NCBI RefSeq assembly: GCF_004364335.1
Contig: NZ_SOCR01000015.1
Coordinates: 83,904-147,903 of the forward strand
From: Pseudomonas graminis
GTDB lineage: Bacteria; Pseudomonadota; Gammaproteobacteria; Pseudomonadales; Pseudomonadaceae
DNA length: 64,000 nucleotides
Direction of reading: 5' to 3'
Under the pieces are notes generated by a model. The model saw only the letters and a program-made list of their open reading frames with translations. It had not been told where the DNA came from and searched no databases. Both the position numbers and the translations under genes were made by a program. Positions 27,629 through 35,150 of this stretch are shown piece by piece (position 1 is the first letter of the stretch; the number at the start of each line of letters is the position of its first letter).

Positions 27629-28566
27629 TCATAGAGATATTCCCCAGTAATTTCGCCGAAGAATTCACCAATTAGCCCACCGCCGTATCCGCCCACGACG
27701 CCTCCAACGATTCCGCAGCCGATCACGCCTATCCCGGACGTCAGGCCTCCCAAAACGATGGCGCACGCCGTGGTTCCTGCCGATGCACCTAATTCTCCAC
27801 CGAAGTACCCCGTCAGTGTGCTGCCGAGAAATTTGCTACTTTCAACGTACCGGGCTTTTCGACAAAACTCCTCCCGCCCCGTCGAACATGCCTCCTTGAT
27901 TTCAAGGCCTGCTGAAATTGCATTCAGCCCAATCCCAACAGGCGTCCCGAATTTCAGCAATTTCGCCACTCTAGCGATCCGCCCAACCCGCTCCGCATAG
28001 CCCTGGATCTCGCCCGTATGCAGATAACTCTTGGTCGACAACCCCAGCATCTTCTTCAGAGAGCCTCTTTTGCGTAAGCCCGTCCCCCAGCGGGCAATGC
28101 CTTCCAATTGCTTATCAAGTACGGCAAACAGCGCTCGCCGCTGGTTGATGAATTCCTGCCGGGCGATGGGTGTTCCGCGCGCCAGCGACAATTTGTAAAG
28201 CCGCTCGATGTCTTCCAGGGTTTTCTTCACACCCTCAAGGTGCTTGCCCCAACTCCCGGTAGCCGCGCCTATACCCAGTGATCCGTAACTGAGCATGTTC
28301 TGCAGCAAGTCGTAGTTCTCGATGAGCTGGCTCCCCGCGCCTTTAACCTGACGATGAACGTTTCGCGCCAGGTTCATCAGCTCGGTTTCTTCGGCTGTGA
28401 GAGTGCCGTTTGAGCCGTCGCTGACAATCACCAATTGGCCCGGCATCACTACAACATTACGAATATGCGCGTTAAGCACATCGAACTTCGCACCTCCGCC
28501 AACCCGGTTCTTGAGTGTGAAGTAGGTCTGTATGCGGTCATTGATAAACACGTAGGGCTTGGACAC
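27616..28566 (-). CDS. Hcp-linked effector with glycine-zipper tip (locus A)
   Basis: 316 residues from a GTG at 28566 with GAGGA upstream. Residues 1 to about 245 are nearly the same as in the locus B effector (MSKPYVFINDRIQT, TAEETELMNLARNVHRQVKG, IERLYKLSLARGTPIARQEF, GTPVGIGLNAISAGLE). The last 70 differ and are packed with GxxxG patterns (GGLTSGIGVIGCGIVGG and VGGYGGGLIGEFFGE), ending YEWMP. Glycine zippers of this kind are typical of membrane-inserting, pore-forming toxins. No signal peptide is seen, which fits loading onto Hcp, whose gene is 9 bp upstream. I do not recognise a named family. Confidence 0.8.
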   Translation of the reverse strand: MSKPYVFINDRIQTYFTLKNRVGGGAKFDVLNAHIRNVVVMPGQLVIVSDGSNGTLTAEETELMNLARNVHRQVKGAGSQLIENYDLLQNMLSYGSLGIGAATGSWGKHLEGVKKTLEDIERLYKLSLARGTPIARQEFINQRRALFAVLDKQLEGIARWGTGLRKRGSLKKMLGLSTKSYLHTGEIQGYAERVGRIARVAKLLKFGTPVGIGLNAISAGLEIKEACSTGREEFCRKARYVESSKFLGSTLTGYFGGELGASAGTTACAIVLGGLTSGIGVIGCGIVGGVVGGYGGGLIGEFFGEITGEYLYEWMP

Positions 28567-28575
28567 GGGCTGTCC

Positions 28576-29064
28576 TCAGCTAAAGCGCTTGTTGGCGATG
28601 CGGTCCCAGCCGCCAACTACATTGCCGGCTGCCGCGCCGTCGCTGCGTTTCTGCTGGGTGTACAGAATGCGGACGCGGCCGAAGTTGATTTGCACATGTT
28701 CCAGCGGCTCGCCGCTTTCACCGCTTTGGCTGAAGTCGGAAATGATGACCTCTTCAAGGCGCACTTCGTAGTACTTGAGTTTGTCCCCACCGGCGCGGTA
28801 GAGGCACAGGGTCAGGTCCTTGATGTGGGTGCCCGCGCAACTCGCCTCAAACAACGAAGCGCTGGATTTGTCCAGGCGCTTGCTGAAGCTGAAGTCGCTG
28901 AGGCTGGCCCGTCCCGAGCCTGCGCCGCCGTTTGAGCTGGCGGTGGCCGAAGTGCTTTGGCTGACGCCGAAGTCGTAGGCGACGATTTCCATCCAGCCCT
29001 TGTGTCGCTCGTCCAGCGACTCGCCGTCGATCCCGTCCAGTTTGATGAATCCGTCAAACGCCAT
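28576..29064 (-). CDS. hcp: Hcp, type VI secretion tube protein
   Basis: 162 residues, the exact usual length, aligning with Pseudomonas aeruginosa Hcp1: MAFDGFIKLDGIDGES start, HKGWMEIVAYDFGVSQS, the Gly/Ala-rich loop, LSDFSFSKRLDKSSASL, and the closing KRSDGAAAGNVVGGWD. Hcp hexamers stack into the secreted tube and carry small effectors in their lumen. The ATG at 29064 has AAGGA upstream. No sheath, baseplate or membrane-complex genes are in the window, so this is an accessory hcp that must use a T6SS encoded elsewhere. The effector gene follows after 9 bp. Confidence 0.93.
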   Translation of the reverse strand: MAFDGFIKLDGIDGESLDERHKGWMEIVAYDFGVSQSTSATASSNGGAGSGRASLSDFSFSKRLDKSSASLFEASCAGTHIKDLTLCLYRAGGDKLKYYEVRLEEVIISDFSQSGESGEPLEHVQINFGRVRILYTQQKRSDGAAAGNVVGGWDRIANKRFS

Positions 29065-29070
29065 GTGTTT

Positions 29071-29100
29071 CGTCCTTGCTGAGTTCAGGTCCAGCAAGGA
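29071..29100 (-). promoter_or_regulatory. hcp leader hairpin with RsmA/CsrA-like site over the Shine-Dalgarno
   Basis: On the minus strand TCCTTGCT (29100-29093 region, read as AGCAAGGA on plus) pairs with AGCAAGGA, whose AAGGA is the hcp Shine-Dalgarno. CAAGGACG (29078-29071) matches the RsmA/CsrA consensus CANGGANG exactly, and a second GGA lies in the loop. The same structure is in locus B at 51642-51672. Post-transcriptional control by the Gac/Rsm pathway, known for T6SS in Pseudomonas, is inferred. Confidence 0.5.
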
Positions 29101-29215
29101 TAGGGAGCGTATTCGTGGCTTTGAAGCGTCAAGAGGGGGGCAAAAGTACGATTCGGATTGGTCCTACGCTGGAGCCATAGCACGTCTTACGGAAGATTCC
29201 GTCACGGGTGTTGTT
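29101..29215 (-). promoter_or_regulatory. Promoter region shared with locus B
   Basis: Read on the minus strand this region contains CCGTAAGACG, GCTATGGC, GCGTAGGACC, TCCGAATCGTACTTT and a C-rich stretch before CCCTATCCTTGCTGGA, in the same order and spacing as 51541-51650. The conservation outside coding sequence shows common descent and implies a common promoter. I could not assign a confident sigma-factor class. Confidence 0.6.
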
Positions 29216-29302
29216 CGCGGCAGTGATCGATCGAAAAGGTGGGAAATGGCCGTGTTCGCTGCTGGCGCAGAGGGTGCGCGCCAACAGCTAAAACCACATG
29301 GG

Positions 29303-30595
29303 TTAGACCCGCGCCGTCTGCTTCTCGGTGGCTTCGACCGGCGAGGCGTCGGCGAAGTGGTTGACCTGGCGCAGGGCCTTGAAGCCAACCATCCAGGCGC
29401 CCACCACACCCAGTGTGCACAGGCCGCCGATGATCGCGGCGGGCACGGCGCCCCAGAGCGCTGCGCTGCTGCCGGCGCGGAATTCGCCCAGCTCGTTGGA
29501 CGAACCGATAAACAGCATATTCACCGCATTGACCCGTCCGCGCATGTCGTCCGGCGTCGAGAACTGCACCAGCGTGGAGCGGATGTAGACGCTGACCATG
29601 TCCGCCGCACCGGCAATCATCAGGGCCAACAGCGACAGCCAGAACAGGGTCGACAGGGCGAACACCAGATTGGCGACACCGAACACCGCGACGGCGATGA
29701 ACATGACCAGACCGACGTGTCGATCAAAAGGCCGGAAGCTCAGGTACAGACCGGTGCTGACCTCGCCCAAGCTCATTGCACTGCGCAACGCGCCCAGCCC
29801 TTGCGGCCCCAGGTGCAGCACTTCATGGGCATAAATCGGCAGCAACGCCACCACGCCGCCGAGCAGCACGGCGAACAGGTCCAGGGAAATGGTGCCGAGG
29901 ATGATCGGCCGCGAGCGGATGAAAGCGATGCCGGCAGTGAAGCGCTTCCAGGCCGTGGACTCGAGAATCTGCTTCTTCCCGGCATAGAGCACCGGCACGC
30001 GGATCAGCAACAGCACGCCGGCGATGAAACTGGCCATGCACACGGAGTAGGTCAAACCGCCGCCGCCCGCGGCATACAAGCCGCCGCCGACCAGAGGCCC
30101 GGCGATGGTGGCAATGCGCATGATCATGCTGTTGGTGGCGATGGCCGAGGCGAGTTTTTCACGCGGGACGACTTGTGGCAGCAGGCTCTGCAACGCCGGC
30201 CCGGTGAACGCCCGCGCGCAACCGAACAAGGCGAGGGTGGCGTAAATTAGCCGCGTGTCCTGATGGTGCGTAACCGAGAGCAGCATCAGCATCAGGCTGC
30301 ACAGCGCTTGCACCGACCAGCTGATGGTCAGGATCATCTTGCGATCGTAGCGGTCGATCAGGTCGCCGGCGGGCATCAACAGCAGCAGCATGGGAATGAA
30401 TTGCGCCAGACCCACATAAGCCAGAGAGATCGGGCTGCGGGTCATGTCGTAGACCTGCCAGGCAACGACCACTGCCTGAATCTGCATGGCGAAGACGGCA
30501 GCGAGACGTGCGGTCAGGAAGGCGAAAAAGCCGGGCAGCCGCAGGGCGCTTTTAGCGGACGATTCAGAGGACGGGGCGGGCGATTCGGAGCTCAA
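29303..30595 (-). CDS. MFS transporter (DHA3-like)
   Basis: 430 residues with about 12 helices. LPGFFAFLTARLAAVFAMQIQAVVVAW, LIDRYDRKMIL (motif A variant) and the DMRGRVNAVNMLFIGSSNELGEF block are typical of enterobactin-exporter-like DHA3 transporters. It stands alone, upstream of the hcp promoter on the same strand. Its natural substrate (drug or siderophore) is unknown. Confidence 0.85.
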   Translation of the reverse strand: MSSESPAPSSESSAKSALRLPGFFAFLTARLAAVFAMQIQAVVVAWQVYDMTRSPISLAYVGLAQFIPMLLLLMPAGDLIDRYDRKMILTISWSVQALCSLMLMLLSVTHHQDTRLIYATLALFGCARAFTGPALQSLLPQVVPREKLASAIATNSMIMRIATIAGPLVGGGLYAAGGGGLTYSVCMASFIAGVLLLIRVPVLYAGKKQILESTAWKRFTAGIAFIRSRPIILGTISLDLFAVLLGGVVALLPIYAHEVLHLGPQGLGALRSAMSLGEVSTGLYLSFRPFDRHVGLVMFIAVAVFGVANLVFALSTLFWLSLLALMIAGAADMVSVYIRSTLVQFSTPDDMRGRVNAVNMLFIGSSNELGEFRAGSSAALWGAVPAAIIGGLCTLGVVGAWMVGFKALRQVNHFADASPVEATEKQTARV

Positions 30596-30750
30596 GGCTA
30601 GGCATCCATCGAAGCGAGAGACGGCCGAGAGTTATACACCGGTCTGGCGCCGTTCGCCGCTAGCTGTCAGGAATTTAATGATGGGTGGTGCGGGATATGC
30701 TGGGTGCGCATGGAGGTCTTGCGGGGCAGCTTCATGAAGTGACTGACGGC

Positions 30751-30923
30751 TCTTCCCGGCTAAAGCCGGTCCTACTGGCACACCAATTTCCGGCTGACAC
30801 ACCGCTCTGTAGGAGCTGGTTTGCTGGCGAACGCGGAGTGTCAGACACATTGATGCCGTCTGACGCCCTGCGTTCGCCAGCAAGCCGGCTCTTACAAAAT
30901 TCGCCAGCGAGCCGGGTTCTACA
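30751..30923. repeat. Cluster of three REP-type elements
   Basis: A single REP of the CCCGGCTAAAGCCGGTCCTAC class (30751-30775) is followed by a full REPIN with arms TGTAGGAGCTGGTTTGCTGG and GCCAGCAAGCCGGCTCTTACA (30808-30897). A truncated copy (30900-30923) comes last. Mixed classes in one gap suggest repeated insertion at this site. Confidence 0.75.
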
Positions 30924-30959
30924 AAGATAGGTAATGCCAAAAGTTGGCCGAAATTACGC

Positions 30960-32045
30960 TCAGCGGCGAACCAGCAAAACCCCCGACTCCATGTGATGGG
31001 TATACGGAAACTGATCAAACAGCGCGCATCGCTCGACCCGGTGGGTGTCGTGCAGCTGTGCGATGTTGGCGGCGAGGGTTTCCGGGTTGCACGAGATGTA
31101 CAGGATACGTTCGAAACGTCGCGTCAGCTCGCAGGTGTCCGGGTCCATGCCGGCGCGGGGCGGGTCGACGAACACGCTGCCGAAGTCGTAGCTTTTCAGG
31201 TCGATACCGGCCAGACGACGGAACGGGCGCACCTCATTCAGCGCTTCGGTCAGCTCTTCAGCCGACAGGCGCACCAGCGACACGTTATCCACACCGTTGT
31301 CCGCCAGGTTACTCAGCGCCGCATTGACCGACGTCTTGCTGATCTCGGTCGCCAGCACCTTGCGCACTCGGGTCGCCAACGGCAGCGTGAAGTTGCCGTT
31401 GCCGCAATACAGCTCCAGCAAATCGTCGTCGCGGTCGCCCAGTGCGTCATACGCCCAGCTCAGCATTTTCTGGTTCACCGTGCCGTTAGGCTGGGTAAAC
31501 GCGCCTTCCGGCTGGCGATAGCTGAAGGTCCGGCCGGCGACTTCCAGCTGTTCGGTTACGTAGTCGCGACCGATCACCAGACGCTGGCCTTTCGAACGGC
31601 CGATCACGCTCACCTTGAGATCAGCGGCCAATTGCTCGGCCTCGACTTGCCAGGCGTCATCCAGCGGGCGGTGATAGCACAGGGTGATCATGCCGTCGCC
31701 GGCGAGCGTGGTCAGAAAGTCCACCTGAAACAGCTTGTGATTGAGCGTCTTGCTGGCTTCCCATCGATCCCGCAGTACCGGCATCAATGCGTTGATCTGC
31801 TGGCTGGCGATGGGGAAATCATTGATCAGGATCGGCGTGTGCTTGTCGCCCGGCGCGAACATGGCGTAGTGACGCTTGCCGTCGTCGCGCCACAGGCGGA
31901 ACTCGGCGCGCAAGCGGTAATGCTCGCGCGGCGAATCGAAGACCTGAGGCTCGGGCGCCTCGAAAGGCGCCAGCAGCTCGCGCAGGCGCGCGGCCTTCTC
32001 ATCGAGCTGAGCGGGGTAGTTTTCAGGGTCGAACGTAGAACTCAT
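30960..32045 (-). CDS. trmA: tRNA (uracil-54-C5)-methyltransferase
   Basis: 361 residues. It makes ribothymidine (m5U54) in the tRNA T-loop using S-adenosylmethionine. The N-terminus MSSTFDPENYPAQLDEKAARL, the SAM motif LELYCGNGNFTLPLA, FVDPPRAGMD, and the catalytic Cys in LYISCNPETLAANI with the terminal HMESGVLLVRR match gamma-proteobacterial TrmA in length and order. Its start overlaps the stop of the purine permease gene by 4 bp (ATGA). Confidence 0.95.
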   Translation of the reverse strand: MSSTFDPENYPAQLDEKAARLRELLAPFEAPEPQVFDSPREHYRLRAEFRLWRDDGKRHYAMFAPGDKHTPILINDFPIASQQINALMPVLRDRWEASKTLNHKLFQVDFLTTLAGDGMITLCYHRPLDDAWQVEAEQLAADLKVSVIGRSKGQRLVIGRDYVTEQLEVAGRTFSYRQPEGAFTQPNGTVNQKMLSWAYDALGDRDDDLLELYCGNGNFTLPLATRVRKVLATEISKTSVNAALSNLADNGVDNVSLVRLSAEELTEALNEVRPFRRLAGIDLKSYDFGSVFVDPPRAGMDPDTCELTRRFERILYISCNPETLAANIAQLHDTHRVERCALFDQFPYTHHMESGVLLVRR

Positions 32046-33334
32046 GGATAAAAGCCCAGCTTGATCACGAACAGAATCGACAGCACGACCAGCGCCGAAT
32101 TCAGCTCGCGGCCCCGGCCCGACAACAGCTTGATCACGGTCCAGGAAATGAAGCCAAAGGCGATGCCGTTGGCAATCGAGTAGGTGAATGGCATGGCCAG
32201 CGCGGTGATCACCACCGGTGCCGCTTCAGTGATGTCGTCCCAGTTGATTTCGGCCAGGCCCGAGGTCATCAACACGGCCACGAACAGCAGGGCAGGGGCG
32301 GTGGCGAATGCCGGAACGCTGCCGGCCAGCGGAGCGAAAAACAGCGCCAGCAGAAACAGCACGGCAACCACAATGGCCGTCAGACCGGTCCGGCCACCGG
32401 CGCTCACGCCCGCAGCCGATTCGATGTAACTAGTGGTGGTCGAGGTGCCCAACAGAGAGCCGGCCATTGCCGCGGTGCTGTCGGCGATCAGCGCACGGCC
32501 CATTTTCGGCATGTGCCCGTCCTTGCCCATCAGGCCAGCGCGCTTGGCGACGCCGATCAGAGTGCCGGAGTTATCGAACAGGTCGACAAACAGGAAAGAG
32601 AAAATCACGCTGACCAGACCGATGTTCAGCGCGCCGGGAATGTCCAGCTGCAGGAAGGTCGGTGCCAGCGAAGGCGGCATCGACACCACGCCGCCAAAGG
32701 GCGAGAAGCCCATCACAATAGAAATGATGGTGACGGCCAGAATGCCGATCAGTACGGCGCCGCGTACTTTCAGGGCTTCCAGCGCGACGATCAGTGCGAA
32801 ACCCAGGGCCGCAAGAATCGGTGCCGGTTTGGCCAGATCCCCCAGGCCGACCATAGTGGCCGGGTTAGTGACCACGATGCCGGCGTTGTGCAGCGCAATC
32901 AGCGCCAGGAACAGGCCGATACCGGCGGCAATGGCCGAGCGCAACGGCAGCGGGATGCTGTTGATGATCCATTCGCGGATGCGGAAGATCGACAGCAGGA
33001 AAAACATCACTGCCGAAATGAAGACTGCGCCCAGCGCCACTTGCCAGGTGTGGCCCATGTGCAGCACGACGGTGTAGGTGAAGAACGCGTTCAGGCCCAT
33101 GCCCGGCGCGAGCGCGATCGGGTAGTTGGCGATCAGGCCCATGACAGTGGAGCCGATGGCGGCGGCCAGACAGGTGGCGACGAAGATCGCGCCCTTGTCC
33201 ATGCCGGTCTCGCCAAGGATGCTCGGGTTCACGAACAGGATGTAGGCCATGGCCAGAAAGGTCGTGACCCCGGCCAGAATTTCGGTGCGCACATTGGTGT
33301 TATGTGCCCTGAGTTGAAACAACCGCTCCAGCAT
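32042..33334 (-). CDS. NCS2-family purine permease
   Basis: A 430-residue inner-membrane nucleobase transporter of the AzgA-like branch (adenine or guanine/hypoxanthine:H+ symport). The N-terminus MLERLFQLRAHNTNVRTEILAG, FLAMAYILFVNP, the NPGMGLNA-like LAPGMGLNAFFTY and LFVDLFDNSGTLIGVA fit the family. About 12-14 helices. It is the first gene of a two-gene unit with trmA. AdeP versus GhxP specificity cannot be told from sequence by eye. Confidence 0.9.
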   Translation of the reverse strand: MLERLFQLRAHNTNVRTEILAGVTTFLAMAYILFVNPSILGETGMDKGAIFVATCLAAAIGSTVMGLIANYPIALAPGMGLNAFFTYTVVLHMGHTWQVALGAVFISAVMFFLLSIFRIREWIINSIPLPLRSAIAAGIGLFLALIALHNAGIVVTNPATMVGLGDLAKPAPILAALGFALIVALEALKVRGAVLIGILAVTIISIVMGFSPFGGVVSMPPSLAPTFLQLDIPGALNIGLVSVIFSFLFVDLFDNSGTLIGVAKRAGLMGKDGHMPKMGRALIADSTAAMAGSLLGTSTTTSYIESAAGVSAGGRTGLTAIVVAVLFLLALFFAPLAGSVPAFATAPALLFVAVLMTSGLAEINWDDITEAAPVVITALAMPFTYSIANGIAFGFISWTVIKLLSGRGRELNSALVVLSILFVIKLGFYP

Positions 33335-33642
33335 TTAAGGCTCCCCGGTGACGCTCCGCGTCATTTATGTAGTCGACTGAAACAGCAAAGCACAGCTCAC
33401 CGAAACGGCTTGCACAAATTCTGCCAGTTGCAAAAAGCCGCGCATCATACCAGCAGCTCCGGGCGATGGGGCCTGGTGCATGTCGTCGGATTGCAAATGT
33501 CCGGATCGACCCTGCCCCAAGCTGGTCCTGCGCTGCGTCAAAACGCCCGTCACAAACCCTGAACGTTTCCGAAACCGCACAAGTCGTACCCCTTAAGACG
33601 CAGATCACTGCGCTGATCGAGTACCTACCGTGAGGCTTCCCC
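33335..33642. other. Divergent control region between purine permease and oxidoreductase
   Basis: 308 bp between divergent genes. Just before the permease start the minus strand has a small hairpin TGACGC-GGA-GCGTCA with GGA in the loop, next to the GGGGAG Shine-Dalgarno. No riboswitch could be recognised with confidence. Otherwise nothing is seen. Confidence 0.4.
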
Positions 33643-34167
33643 ATGAGTGCAACCAATGAACAGGCGTTCGCAGGGCATTCCATCGCCCTGACGTTGAACG
33701 GCCAGACCCGACAAATGGACGTACAGCCCTGGACCACGCTTCTGGATCTGCTGCGCGAGCAACTGGATCTGGTCGGCACCAAAAAGGGCTGCGACCACGG
33801 CCAATGCGGTGCATGCACCGTGCTTCGCGACGGCAAACGCATCAATGCGTGCCTGACCCTGGCGATCATGTGTGACGGCGCTGAGCTGACCACGATCGAA
33901 GGGCTGGCTGACGGCGATACGCTGCACCCGATGCAACAAGCATTTATCAAGCACGACGCCTTTCAGTGCGGCTATTGCACGCCGGGGCAGATCTGCTCGG
34001 CGGTGGGCCTGGCCAACGAAGGCCGCGCCAGCACCGACGACGAAGTAAAAGAGCTGATGAGCGGCAACCTCTGCCGTTGCGGCGCCTACAGCAACATCCG
34101 CGCGGCAGTGGTGGAAGTCTTGCCATCCATGAATGCTGCGCCGGATCAGGGAGGGCGCGGCCAATGA
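33643..34167 (+). CDS. Molybdenum oxidoreductase, [2Fe-2S] subunit (PaoA/XdhC-like)
   Basis: 174 residues. The plant-type ferredoxin cluster is CDHGQCGACTVL and the C-terminal second cluster has CGYCTPGQ and CRCGAY. It transfers electrons between the molybdenum and FAD subunits of a xanthine-oxidase-family enzyme. It has no obvious Tat signal, unlike E. coli PaoA, so the enzyme may be cytoplasmic. It overlaps the FAD-subunit gene by 4 bp. Confidence 0.9.
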   Translation: MSATNEQAFAGHSIALTLNGQTRQMDVQPWTTLLDLLREQLDLVGTKKGCDHGQCGACTVLRDGKRINACLTLAIMCDGAELTTIEGLADGDTLHPMQQAFIKHDAFQCGYCTPGQICSAVGLANEGRASTDDEVKELMSGNLCRCGAYSNIRAAVVEVLPSMNAAPDQGGRGQ

Positions 34168-35150
34168 ATCCCTTCAGCTACAGCAAGCCTTCCGACGTCA
34201 CTCAGGCCGTCAACCTCGCGAGTCCTGCCAGCCGATTCATTGCCGGCGGTACGAACCTGCTGGATTTGATGAAAGAAAACATCGCGCGCCCCGAGCACTT
34301 GATCGACATCACCGGACTGCCGCTCAAAGACGTTCGACCAACCGACAGCGGCGGCCTGATGATCGGCGCGCTGGTGAGTAACGCCGATCTGGCGTGGCAC
34401 CCGCTGATCGAGCGTGACTATCCGCTGCTGTCTCAGGCCATTCTGGCGGGCGCTTCGCCGCAGTTGCGCAACATGGCGAGCACCGGCGGCAATCTTTTGC
34501 AGCGCACTCGTTGCTACTACTTCTACGACTCAACCGTGCCGTGCAACAAGCGCGAGCCTGGCACTGGCTGCCCGGCGAAAGAGGGTCTGAACCGCATCCA
34601 CGCGATTCTCGGTGCCAGCGATGCCTGCGTTGCGACGCACCCGTCAGACATGTGTGTGGCCTTGGCTGCGCTCGAAGCGCGCGTTCACGTCCAGGGTCGT
34701 GCCGGTGCCCGGGTCATCGAGTTTGCCGACTTCCACCGCTTGCCCGGCGATGCGCCCCAGCGCGACAACCAGCTCGGCGACGATGAACTGATTACCGCCG
34801 TCGAACTGCCTGCGCCACGTTTTCAGCAGCACAGCCATTACCTGAAAATCCGTGACCGCGCGTCTTACGCCTTTGCCCTGATTTCGGTGGCAGCGGCTGT
34901 TGAACTGGATGGTGACGTGATTCGTGATGTGCGCATCGCTCTGGGTGGCGTGGCCCACAAGCCTTGGCGTGACACGGCCGTCGAGCAGTCGCTCAAGGGT
35001 CAGCCGGTCTCGCGGGAAAACTTTGTTGCCGCTGCCGACGCGATGCTGCGCGATGCTCAGCCGCTGGCGCACAACGCTTTCAAGATCAAGCTGGCCCGCC
35101 GCGCGATCGTTCGCGCATTGAGCGACGCCACCTTGGGAGGGACTGTTTAA
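34164..35150 (+). CDS. Molybdenum oxidoreductase, FAD subunit with [4Fe-4S] insertion (PaoB-like)
   Basis: 328 residues from the ATG at 34164, which overlaps the previous stop. FAD-binding blocks are IAGGTNLLDLMK and ASTGGNLLQRTRCYYF. A Cys-containing insertion follows (CYYF, PCNKREPGTGCPAKEG, SDACVATHPSDMC), as in PaoB and 4-hydroxybenzoyl-CoA reductase, where it binds an extra [4Fe-4S] cluster. This points to an aldehyde oxidoreductase of the Pao type and away from a classical xanthine dehydrogenase. Confidence 0.88.
   Translation: MNPFSYSKPSDVTQAVNLASPASRFIAGGTNLLDLMKENIARPEHLIDITGLPLKDVRPTDSGGLMIGALVSNADLAWHPLIERDYPLLSQAILAGASPQLRNMASTGGNLLQRTRCYYFYDSTVPCNKREPGTGCPAKEGLNRIHAILGASDACVATHPSDMCVALAALEARVHVQGRAGARVIEFADFHRLPGDAPQRDNQLGDDELITAVELPAPRFQQHSHYLKIRDRASYAFALISVAAAVELDGDVIRDVRIALGGVAHKPWRDTAVEQSLKGQPVSRENFVAAADAMLRDAQPLAHNAFKIKLARRAIVRALSDATLGGTV

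Noticed and set aside
29101..29302. Sigma-54 promoter before hcp
   Set aside because: T6SS hcp genes can be sigma-54 dependent, but I could not find a convincing GG-N10-GC element at the right place in both copies.
33335..33450. Purine or xanthine riboswitch before the NCS2 permease
   Set aside because: Only a short GGA-loop hairpin is visible; the conserved core of known purine riboswitches was not recognisable by eye.
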